Assembly: GCF_020329485.1 (NCBI RefSeq) | Contig: NZ_JAGKJI010000026.1 | Location: 26,999-90,998, forward strand | Length of the DNA: 64,000 nt | Direction: 5' to 3' | Origin: Bradyrhizobium cenepequi | GTDB taxonomy: Bacteria > Pseudomonadota > Alphaproteobacteria > Rhizobiales > Xanthobacteraceae | Part shown: piece by piece, positions 35,703 to 43,201 of the stretch | Position numbering within the stretch: position 1 is the stretch's first letter | Layout: each line of letters opens with the position of its first letter | Notes under the pieces: generated by a model | Database searches by the model: none | What the model saw: only the letters and a program-made list of their open reading frames with translations | Told to the model about the DNA's origin: nothing | Made by a program: the position numbers and the translations under genes

Positions 35703-36908
35703 GTGGGCGCGACCGACAGGACGGGAAGTCTCACGGCCCACTCACGGCGCGGCGTCAGCCCGCTTAGCCTGCTCATTGCGTTGGCAACCTCAGCCCTGGC
35801 ATTGTCGGGCTGTGGCGACAAGCCCCAGCAGCAGGCGGCAGCGCCGCCCCCTGCGGTCACGGTGGCGCAGCCGACCAAGCGCACGGTCACGGATTGGGAC
35901 GAATTCACCGGGCGGTTCGAAGCGATCGAGGAGATCCAGGTTCGCGCCCGGGTCGGCGGCTTCGTCACCAGCGTCGAGTTTCGCGACGGCGCGATCGTCC
36001 GCACCGGCGACCTGCTTTACGTGATCGATCCGCGCCCGTTCGAGGCGGTCGCCCTGCAGGCCGACGGCCAGCTCTCGGATGCCCGTGCCCGCTCCGAGCT
36101 TGCGCGGCGCGAGCTCGACCGCGCGCTGGTGTTGAACCGGACCCAGGCCGTCTCCGATTCCATCGTCGACCAGCGCCGCCAGACCCTGCAGGCGGCGCGC
36201 GCGGCGGAGATGCAGGCCGAGGGCGCGCTGAAGGCGGCGCAGCTCAACATTGAATTCTCTCATGTGCTGGCGCCGATCACCGGCCGCGTCAGCCGCCATC
36301 TCGTCAGCGCCGGCAATCTGGTGCAGGGCAGCGAGGGCGGCGCGACGCTGCTCACCTCGATTGTGTCGCTCGATCCGATCTACATCTATTTCGACGTCGA
36401 CGAGGCGACCTATCAGAGGAACAGCCGGCTCTGGTTCGAGGGCAAGCGGCCGAGCTCACGCGATACGCCCAATCCGGTGCAGGTGACGCTGACCGGCGAG
36501 ACCAAGCCGTCGCACGAGGGCAAGATGGATTTCCTCGACAACCGGCTGGACGTCTCGACCGCCACCTTGCGCAGCCGCGGGGTGGTCCCGAACAAGGACC
36601 TTTCGATCCTGCCGGGGCAGTTCGGCCGGGTGCGGCTGATCGGCAGCGCGCCCTATGAAGCGCTGCTCGTGCCCGACACGGCTGTCGCCACCGACCAGTC
36701 GCGCAAGATCGTGTTCGTGGTCAAGGACGACGACACGGTGGAGGCGAAGCCCGTGACGCTCGGCCCGCTTGACGAAGGCCTGCGCGTGATCCGCGAAGGC
36801 CTCAAGGCCGAAGACCGCGTGATCGTCGATGGCCTGCAGCGCGCCCGCGTCGGCGCCAAGGTGAGCCCGCATCCCGCCCAAGCGTCGGCCGCCGGTGGCA
36901 AATCATGA
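35703..36908 (+). CDS. RND efflux periplasmic adaptor (membrane fusion) lipoprotein
   Basis: From the GTG at 35703 the protein has 401 residues. The signal ends in a lipobox, ALSGC, with Cys37 the likely lipid anchor. The core contains the lipoyl-like VRARVGGFVTSV and FSHVLAPITGRVSR segments and an alpha-hairpin between them. It bridges the inner-membrane RND pump to an outer-membrane channel, which is not encoded nearby. The start is chosen because GGGGGAG lies 6 bases upstream; the frame extends further to 35625. Its stop overlaps the pump gene's start (ATGA). No regulatory gene is adjacent; the divergent gene is the maleylacetate-reductase-like one. Confidence 0.92.
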   Translation: MGATDRTGSLTAHSRRGVSPLSLLIALATSALALSGCGDKPQQQAAAPPPAVTVAQPTKRTVTDWDEFTGRFEAIEEIQVRARVGGFVTSVEFRDGAIVRTGDLLYVIDPRPFEAVALQADGQLSDARARSELARRELDRALVLNRTQAVSDSIVDQRRQTLQAARAAEMQAEGALKAAQLNIEFSHVLAPITGRVSRHLVSAGNLVQGSEGGATLLTSIVSLDPIYIYFDVDEATYQRNSRLWFEGKRPSSRDTPNPVQVTLTGETKPSHEGKMDFLDNRLDVSTATLRSRGVVPNKDLSILPGQFGRVRLIGSAPYEALLVPDTAVATDQSRKIVFVVKDDDTVEAKPVTLGPLDEGLRVIREGLKAEDRVIVDGLQRARVGAKVSPHPAQASAAGGKS

Positions 36909-39900
36909 ATCTGGGCCGGCTCTCCATCAATCAGCCGATCCTGGCGATGGTGCTGTCGATCGTGCTCCTGATCGTCGGCGCGATCGCCTACACTACGCTG
37001 CCGGTCTCGGAATATCCGCAAGTGGTACCGCCGACTGTCGTGGTCACCACGACCTATCCCGGCGCCTCCGCGCAGACCGTCTCCGACACGGTCGCGGCTC
37101 CCATCGAGCAGGAGATCAACGGCGTCGAGGACATGCTGTATCTCTACAGCCAGGCCACCTCGAACGGGCAGCTCACCATCACCGTCACCTTCAAGCTCGG
37201 CACCGACCTCGATAAGGCCCAGGTGCTGGTGCAGAACCGCGTCGCAGTCGCGCAGCCGCGATTGCCGGAAGAGGTGCAGCGCAACGGCGTTGTCACCCGC
37301 AAGAACAGCCCGGATATCCTGCTGGTCGTGTTCATGCTGTCGCCGGATGACACGTTCGACCAGCTCTACATCTCCAACTACGCATTGCTGCAGGTCCGCG
37401 ACCAGCTGCTGCGGCTGGACGGCATCGGCGACATCCAGATCTTCGGCGCCCGCGACTATTCGATGCGGCTATGGCTCGATCCGGACAAGATCGCGACTCT
37501 CGGCCTGACCGCGGGCGAGGTGCTGGCGGCGATCAGGGCGCAGAATTTGCAGATCACCGGCGGCCAGCTTGCCGAGCCGCCGATTGCCGACCGCGCCTTT
37601 TCACCGAATCTCGCTTTCACCGGCCGCCTGAAGGACCCAGGCCAGTTCGAGGACATCGTTGTGAAGGCCGGCGCCGACGGCCGCACCGTGCGGCTGCGCG
37701 ACGTGGCGCGGGTCGAGCTCGGCGCGCTCGCCTACACCACCAACAGCTTCCTGCTCAAGAAATCCGCCGTCGCCATGCTGGTGACGCAGCGTCCGGGCTC
37801 GAATGCGCTCGCCACCGCCAAGAATATCTCCGATACAATGGTGAAGCTGAAGGCGAGCTTCCCGCGCGGGCTCGACTACAATATCGGCTACAACCCGACC
37901 GAATTCATCGCTCAATCCGTCAACGAATTGATCAAGACCATCTATGAGGCGATGATCCTCGTCGTCGTGGTGGTACTGGTGTTCCTGCAGGGCTGGCGGC
38001 CCGCGATCATTCCGATCCTGGCGATCCCGGTGTCGCTGGTCGGCACCTTTGCGGCAATGGCCGCGCTCGGCTTTGCCATCAACAATCTCACGCTGTTCGG
38101 CCTCGTGCTCGCGGTCGGCATCGTCGTCGACGATGCGATCGTGGTGGTGGAGAATGTCGAGCGCCATCTCGAGCATGGCGCCAATCGGCGCGACGCCGCG
38201 CTGAAGACGATGGAGGAGGTCGGCGGCGCCCTGGTCTCGATCGCGCTGGTGTTGTGCGCGGTGTTCGTGCCGACGGCGTTCCTCGGCGGCATCTCCGGGC
38301 AATTCTTCCAGCAGTTCGCGGTCACGATCGCGGTTGCGACCGCGATCTCCTGCTTCTGCTCGCTGACGCTGTCGCCTGCGCTGGCCTCGCTGATCCTCAA
38401 ACCCGCCGAGGACAAGCGGCCCCCGGCGCGCTGGAATGTGATCGCGCGCGGCTGGCAGGCATTCACCGGTGTCTTCAACCGCATCTTCGAACGCCTGTCG
38501 CATGGCTATGCGGCGGCGGCCGCCTTCGTGATCCGGCACTCGGTCGTGATGCTGCTCCTCTACGTCGCGCTGATCGGCAGCGCCGGCTGGCTGCTCGCCA
38601 CCACGCCGCAAGGCTTCATTCCGGCACAGGACCGCGGCTATGTCATCGTCTCCGTGCAATTGCCCGGCGCCGCGTCGCTGTCGCGGACCACCGAGGTCGT
38701 CCGCGAGGTCGAGCGCATCGCGCTGGAGGTGCCCGGCGTGGTGCGCGTGCCCTCGTTTGCGGGGCTCTCGGGCGCAACCCGCACGCAGGCGAGCAATTCC
38801 GCGGCGCTGTTTCCGGTGTTTGACGAGGCGGAAGCGCGCATGAAGAAGGGCCTGACCGCGGCCGTGATCACCAACGAACTGCGCAAGCGGCTAGCGGCGA
38901 TCCAGGGCGCCTTCATCATCGTCATTCCGCCGCCGGCCGTGCCCGGCATCGGCACCGGCGGCGGCTTCACCATGCGCATCCAGGACCGCCAGGGCCGCGG
39001 GCCGGAACTGCTGGCGGCCGCGACCGACGAACTGGTTGCCGCCGCGCGCAAGGCGCCCGGCCTCACCTCGGTGTTCTCGCCATTCTCCGCCAACACGCCG
39101 CAGGTGTTCGTCGATATCGACCGCTTCAAGGCGCAGAAACTTGGCGTCCCCATCGCCAACATCACCGAGACGATCGAGACCTATTTCGGCTCCGCCTATG
39201 TCAACGACTTCAATTTGTTCGGCCGCACCTATCACGTCACCGCGCAGGCCGACCTGCCGTTCCGGAAAGAAACCGCCGATCTGGCGCGGCTGCGCACCCG
39301 CAATGCCGCCAGCGACATGGTGATGCTCGGCAGCGTGGTGTCGTTCAAGGACATCTCAGGCCCCGACCGTGTCGCGCGCTACAACCTTTATCCTGCCGCC
39401 GAGCTGCAGGGCGATACGCTGCCGGGGACGAGTTCAGCGACCGCGATCAACACGATGAGGCAGTTGGCCGACGAACTCCTGCCAAGCGGCTTCGGCTACG
39501 ACTGGACCGATCTGTCGTACCAGCAGGTCACCGGCGGCAATGCCGGGCTTTACGTGTTTCCGATCTGCGTGCTGTTCGTCTATCTCGTGCTCGCGGCGCA
39601 ATATGGCAGCTGGAGCCTGCCCTTCGCGGTGATCCTGATCGTGCCGATGTGCCTGCTCGCCGCGACCATCGGCGTGCGCATCATGGGGCTGGACATCAAC
39701 ATCCTGACCCAGATCGGTTTCGTCGTGCTGGTCGGGCTCGCCGCCAAGAACGCGATCCTGATCGTCGAGTTCGCGCGCGACATCGAGGCCGAGGGCAAGC
39801 CGCGGCTGGAGGCGGTGATCGAGGCCTGTCGCTTGCGGCTGCGGCCGATCCTGATGACATCGTTCGCCTTCATCCTCGGCGTGCTGCCGCTGGTGGTCTC

Positions 39901-40060
39901 GACAGGCTCGGGATCGGAGATGCGCCAGGCGGTCGGGGTCGCCGTGTTCTTCGGGATGCTCGGCGTCACGCTGTTCGGCCTGATCTTCACCCCGATCTTC
40001 TACATGGTGGTGCGCCGCCTGGCCGATCCCAGGCACCCGAAGAAGCCAATGGAGGCTTGA
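36905..40060 (+). CDS. HAE1-family RND multidrug efflux pump
   Basis: The 1051-residue inner-membrane protein has the AcrB-like layout: 12 membrane segments and two large periplasmic loops. The paired aspartates for proton transfer are in GIVVDDAIVVVENVER (Asp409, Asp410). The C-terminal half has NAILIVEFARD. It extrudes hydrophobic or amphiphilic compounds in exchange for protons. The gene overlaps its adaptor by 4 bases. No outer-membrane factor gene is present, so it must use one elsewhere. The substrate profile is unknown. Confidence 0.94.
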   Translation: MNLGRLSINQPILAMVLSIVLLIVGAIAYTTLPVSEYPQVVPPTVVVTTTYPGASAQTVSDTVAAPIEQEINGVEDMLYLYSQATSNGQLTITVTFKLGTDLDKAQVLVQNRVAVAQPRLPEEVQRNGVVTRKNSPDILLVVFMLSPDDTFDQLYISNYALLQVRDQLLRLDGIGDIQIFGARDYSMRLWLDPDKIATLGLTAGEVLAAIRAQNLQITGGQLAEPPIADRAFSPNLAFTGRLKDPGQFEDIVVKAGADGRTVRLRDVARVELGALAYTTNSFLLKKSAVAMLVTQRPGSNALATAKNISDTMVKLKASFPRGLDYNIGYNPTEFIAQSVNELIKTIYEAMILVVVVVLVFLQGWRPAIIPILAIPVSLVGTFAAMAALGFAINNLTLFGLVLAVGIVVDDAIVVVENVERHLEHGANRRDAALKTMEEVGGALVSIALVLCAVFVPTAFLGGISGQFFQQFAVTIAVATAISCFCSLTLSPALASLILKPAEDKRPPARWNVIARGWQAFTGVFNRIFERLSHGYAAAAAFVIRHSVVMLLLYVALIGSAGWLLATTPQGFIPAQDRGYVIVSVQLPGAASLSRTTEVVREVERIALEVPGVVRVPSFAGLSGATRTQASNSAALFPVFDEAEARMKKGLTAAVITNELRKRLAAIQGAFIIVIPPPAVPGIGTGGGFTMRIQDRQGRGPELLAAATDELVAAARKAPGLTSVFSPFSANTPQVFVDIDRFKAQKLGVPIANITETIETYFGSAYVNDFNLFGRTYHVTAQADLPFRKETADLARLRTRNAASDMVMLGSVVSFKDISGPDRVARYNLYPAAELQGDTLPGTSSATAINTMRQLADELLPSGFGYDWTDLSYQQVTGGNAGLYVFPICVLFVYLVLAAQYGSWSLPFAVILIVPMCLLAATIGVRIMGLDINILTQIGFVVLVGLAAKNAILIVEFARDIEAEGKPRLEAVIEACRLRLRPILMTSFAFILGVLPLVVSTGSGSEMRQAVGVAVFFGMLGVTLFGLIFTPIFYMVVRRLADPRHPKKPMEA

Positions 40061-40086
40061 GCGCGGACCAGCCGCTCACCACCGCC

Positions 40087-40125
40087 GTCATTCCGGGCTC
40101 GCGCTGGCGCGCGCCCCGGAATGAC
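40087..40125. repeat. Short palindromic form of the GTCATTCCGGG repeat
   Basis: GTCATTCCGGG (40087-) and CCCCGGAATGAC (to 40125) flank GCTCGCGCTGGCGCGCG. It contains only the outer arms of the larger elements, so it looks like a deletion derivative or a minimal unit. It lies after the efflux pump and could terminate its transcript. Confidence 0.8.
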
Positions 40126-40241
40126 GAAGAGAAAGACGGACGCAAGCCCCACTAATGGCTGAGCCGAAATAGATGGGCAGTGGCAGGGTTATAAAATATC
40201 ATTCGCTCATATTCCGAACAGAAACTGCAGGGAGATCATTG

Positions 40242-41432
40242 ATGAAATCGGGATTGCTCGCCGCCGTCGCCCTTGGCGGCCTGTTGCTGTCGACCCCCGC
40301 CTCGGCGCAGGGCGTCAAGATCGGCATCCTGAACGACCAGTCCGGCGTCTATGCCGATTACGGCGGCAAGTACTCGCTCGAAGCGGCACGGATGGCGATC
40401 GAGGATTTTGGCGGCGAGGTGCTGGGACACAAGATCGAGCTCGTCACCGCCGATCACCAGAACAAGCCGGATCTCGCGGCAGCGATCGCGCGCCGTTGGT
40501 ATGATGCCGAAGGCGTCGACATGATCACCGAGCTCACGACCTCCTCGGTGGCGCTGGCGATCCAGGAGCTTTCCAAGGAAAAGAAGAAGATCGACATCGT
40601 GGTCGGCGCGGCGACGTCGCGGATCACAGGCGATGCCTGCACGCCTTACGGCTTCCACTGGGCCTACGACACCCGCGCGCTGGCGGTTGGCACCGGCGGC
40701 GCATTGGTGGAGGCGGGCGGCGATAGCTGGTTCTTCCTCACCGCCGACTACGCCTTCGGCTACGCGTTGGAGAAGGACACCACCGACATCGTCAAGGAAA
40801 AGGGCGGCAAAGTGCTGGGTTCGGTCCGCGTGCCCCTGAACTCGTCGGATTTCTCGTCCTTCCTGCTGCAGGCGCAGAGCTCGAAGGCGAAGATCGTAGG
40901 CCTCGCCAATGCCGGTCTCGACACCACCAACTCGATCAAGCAGGCGGCCGAATTCGGCATTGTCAAGAGCGGCCAGAAGCTCGCTGGCCTCCTGATGACG
41001 CTGTCCGAGGTGCACGGGCTCGGACTGGAGGCCGCGCAGGGGCTTGTCCTCACCGAAGGGTTTTATTGGGACCATGACGATGCCTCGCGCGCCTTCAGCG
41101 AGCGCTTCATCAAGCGCACCGACCATATGCCGAGCATGATCCATGCCGGCACCTATTCGGCGACGCTTTCCTATCTGAAGGCGGTGAAAGCCGCCGGCAC
41201 CAAGGACAGCGATGCGGTCGCAAAGAAGCTGAAGGAGCTGCCGGTCGACGACGCCTTCGCCAAGGGCAAGGTGCTGGCGAACGGCCGCATGGTGCACGAC
41301 CTCTATCTGTTCGAGGTCAAGAAGCCCTCGGAATCGAAGAAGCCTTGGGACTATTACAAGCAGCTCGCCGTGGTTCCCGGCGACAAGGCGTTCTTCACCG
41401 CCAAGGAAAGCGGCTGCCCGCTGACGAAGTGA
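40242..41432 (+). CDS. ABC transporter substrate-binding protein, branched-chain amino acid type
   Basis: From the ATG at 40242 the protein has 396 residues, with the signal peptide MKSGLLAAVALGGLLLSTPASA. The mature part has the periplasmic-binding-protein type I fold: VKIGILNDQSGVYADYGGK at the start, VTADHQNKPDLAAAIARRW in the first lobe and AGTYSATLSYLKAVKAAGT near the end. Related proteins bind branched-chain amino acids, amides, or aromatic and short-chain acids. No permease or ATPase of the LivHMGF type is close, so it is an orphan. GGGAG lies upstream of the ATG. The solute is unknown. Confidence 0.9.
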   Translation: MKSGLLAAVALGGLLLSTPASAQGVKIGILNDQSGVYADYGGKYSLEAARMAIEDFGGEVLGHKIELVTADHQNKPDLAAAIARRWYDAEGVDMITELTTSSVALAIQELSKEKKKIDIVVGAATSRITGDACTPYGFHWAYDTRALAVGTGGALVEAGGDSWFFLTADYAFGYALEKDTTDIVKEKGGKVLGSVRVPLNSSDFSSFLLQAQSSKAKIVGLANAGLDTTNSIKQAAEFGIVKSGQKLAGLLMTLSEVHGLGLEAAQGLVLTEGFYWDHDDASRAFSERFIKRTDHMPSMIHAGTYSATLSYLKAVKAAGTKDSDAVAKKLKELPVDDAFAKGKVLANGRMVHDLYLFEVKKPSESKKPWDYYKQLAVVPGDKAFFTAKESGCPLTK

Positions 41433-41443
41433 TCTTCAGGCTT

Positions 41444-41524
41444 GTAGGGTGGAAAAAGCGAAGCGTGCCCACCTTCGAGCACTCCGCTCGTGATGGTGGG
41501 GACGCTACGCTTTGCCCACCCTAC
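41444..41524. repeat. Dispersed GTAGGGTGG...CCACCCTAC palindromic repeat, copy 2
   Basis: The ends GTAGGGTGGAAAAAGCGAAGCGTGCCCACC and CTACGCTTTGCCCACCCTAC pair with one another, like those at 25579 and 54556. It separates the convergent binding protein and MAPEG genes. Confidence 0.88.
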
Positions 41525-41545
41525 GACTACTTCGCCGCGACGAAT

Positions 41546-41935
41546 TCAGTGAATAACCTTCCACCCCGCCGCACCTAACGCGCCGCACCACAGCACGATG
41601 CACACCAGCGCCTGGATGCCGAAGCCGGGGCCGCGTTTTTCGACGGCTTGGCGATAGCCGATGAAATAGACGATGCGGCCGATGATCCAGATAACGCCGA
41701 GCACGGCCGCAATCGCGTCGCTGATATAGATTGCGAACAGCCACAGCGAGGGCAGGAAGATCGGCATCCATTCCAGGGTGTTCATCTGCACGCGGAATAT
41801 GCGCTCGAAATCAGGATGGCCTGAGATCGCCGGCAGCTTGACGCCGAATGTACGACGCGCTCGCGCAACTGTGGCCGAGGTAAAGAAGTAGAACGCAATG
41901 GCGAGACAGGTAACGATCGCTGTATAGTGATACAT
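41546..41935 (-). CDS. MAPEG-family membrane protein
   Basis: This 129-residue protein has about four transmembrane helices. ARRTFGVKLPAISGHPDFERIFRVQMNTLEW, with its RVQMNTLE motif, is the signature of the MAPEG family (microsomal glutathione S-transferase and FLAP-related), abbreviated here to RVQMNTLEW. Such proteins can conjugate glutathione in the membrane. The ATG at 41935 is preferred over the GTG at 41941, because GAGGGA then lies at normal spacing. It follows the lipocalin-like gene of an ABC system by 24 bp and may share its transcript, although a functional link is not obvious. Confidence 0.82.
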   Translation of the reverse strand: MYHYTAIVTCLAIAFYFFTSATVARARRTFGVKLPAISGHPDFERIFRVQMNTLEWMPIFLPSLWLFAIYISDAIAAVLGVIWIIGRIVYFIGYRQAVEKRGPGFGIQALVCIVLWCGALGAAGWKVIH

Positions 41936-41959
41936 GAGCACTTCCCTCGGTGATCTCGC

Positions 41960-43198
41960 TTAGTAGCCCGTCAGCTCGAGATAGCCGATGCCGTTGTGGC
42001 TGCCGCCAAAACTGATCGGCCCCTCCCAATAGGAAAAGCTGGTCCCCATCCAGCTCTTCGGATTGAGCGGCGTGGTCTCGATGTCCAGCCCGCGCGCGGG
42101 GAGTTCGACACGCCATGACGTCGGCACCTTGCGGCCGCCGATCTCGGTGAAGACGGTCGGCGTGATGCTGTTGTCGCTTGAAGCGATCTCGCGGGATCGG
42201 CCGTCCGGCGTGATCCAGTTGCCGAACAGATTGCTGTGGCCGTCCTTCTGGCGCAGCCGGTAGAGCATCAGCTTTTCGTCGTTTGGCAAGTGCAGCGAGA
42301 ACCAGTCCCAGCCGGTTTGGTCGGAGGCCAGCGGCTGGCTGCTCCATTCGCGGTCCATCCAGGCCTGCCCGGTGACGTCGACAGGCCTGTCGTCGATGAC
42401 GATGCGGCCGGCCGCCTTGAAGAACGGCTGGCTATAGTAGTAGGACGCCTGTCCGCGATCGGACTTCTTGCTGTAGCCGCGCTCGCCCTGCAGCACCAGC
42501 GCCCGCTCGGCATCAAGGCGAAGCTCGTAGCTGAAGTCCGCGCCGGTCGCGCTGAGTTTCAGCGGCGCCACTCTCTCCGCATTGAATCCGTCGAGCGCGC
42601 GCATCTCCCAGGCATCGATCCAGGCAATAAACCGAGTGGTCTCGACGCCGGCCTGCCCGACGCCGCCGCGCGCAAATGTTTCGGCATAGCGATGCGTGTC
42701 GGCGCGCGTGACCGCGGCGTGTCCCATCCAGACCTGCTGGTTGGCCCAGCCTTCAAGCTGCGCGCCGGCGCGCGTCGCCTGCCGGAAAAGCGTCCATTGC
42801 GCGCCGTGGGCTGTGCCGGCCGCATCGACGAGATTGGCCGTCACATACCACCATTCGATGCGGAATTCCGGATGCGGGCCGTGATCGAGGGGGAAGACGA
42901 AGTTCTTGCCGGGGACAACCGGCGCAAAGCCATCGGCGGTCTCGCCGAGCCCCGCGAAACCTTGCGCATGCGCACGACTTCCGAGGCCAACTGCGAGCGC
43001 GCCGCCGACGAACGCGCGGCGCGAGATCTTCACCTCTCCCGCTTGCGGGAGAGGTCGGCGCGCCAGCGCCGGGTGAGGGCTCTCTCCCCACGGTCGAACA
43101 GCGTGAATCGTGGAAACACCCTTACCCCAGCCCTCCCCCGCAAGCGGGGGAGGGAGCACAGCATCGATTGTGGATGTAATTCGACCGAATCTCATCAT
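41960..43198 (-). CDS. AttH/CrtC-type lipocalin-like exported protein
   Basis: The main body, about 350 residues, matches the lipocalin-like/hydroxyneurosporene-synthase (CrtC) fold. Segments include LDHGPHPEFRIEWWYVTANL, WMDREWSSQPL and WDWFSLHLPNDE. A twin-arginine signal, ISRRAFVGGALAVGLGSRAHA, lies in front of it. In AttEFGH-type systems this protein is the exported partner of an ABC transporter. The permease and ATPase genes lie directly upstream. The start is ambiguous. ATG 43198 begins 3 bp after the permease stop but reads through a palindromic repeat for about 42 codons. GTG 43033 starts right at the Tat signal and gives 357 residues. The family is clear; the true N terminus is not. 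Confidence 0.78.
   Translation of the reverse strand: MMRFGRITSTIDAVLPPPLAGEGWGKGVSTIHAVRPWGESPHPALARRPLPQAGEVKISRRAFVGGALAVGLGSRAHAQGFAGLGETADGFAPVVPGKNFVFPLDHGPHPEFRIEWWYVTANLVDAAGTAHGAQWTLFRQATRAGAQLEGWANQQVWMGHAAVTRADTHRYAETFARGGVGQAGVETTRFIAWIDAWEMRALDGFNAERVAPLKLSATGADFSYELRLDAERALVLQGERGYSKKSDRGQASYYYSQPFFKAAGRIVIDDRPVDVTGQAWMDREWSSQPLASDQTGWDWFSLHLPNDEKLMLYRLRQKDGHSNLFGNWITPDGRSREIASSDNSITPTVFTEIGGRKVPTSWRVELPARGLDIETTPLNPKSWMGTSFSYWEGPISFGGSHNGIGYLELTGY
43031..43156. repeat. Palindromic repeat, CTCTCCCGCTTGCGGGAGAGG family, at or in the lipocalin-like gene
   Basis: CACCTCTCCCGCTTGCGGGAGAGG (43031-) and CCTCCCCCGCAAGCGGGGGAGGG form the outer arms, with GGCGCGCCAGCGCC and a CTCTCCCC centre. 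It is very like the element at 29669. It lies between the ATG at 43198 and the twin-arginine signal, with no stop codon on the minus strand in the gene's frame, so it may be translated or may form the 5' leader. Confidence 0.88.
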
Positions 43199-43201
43199 GC
43201 C

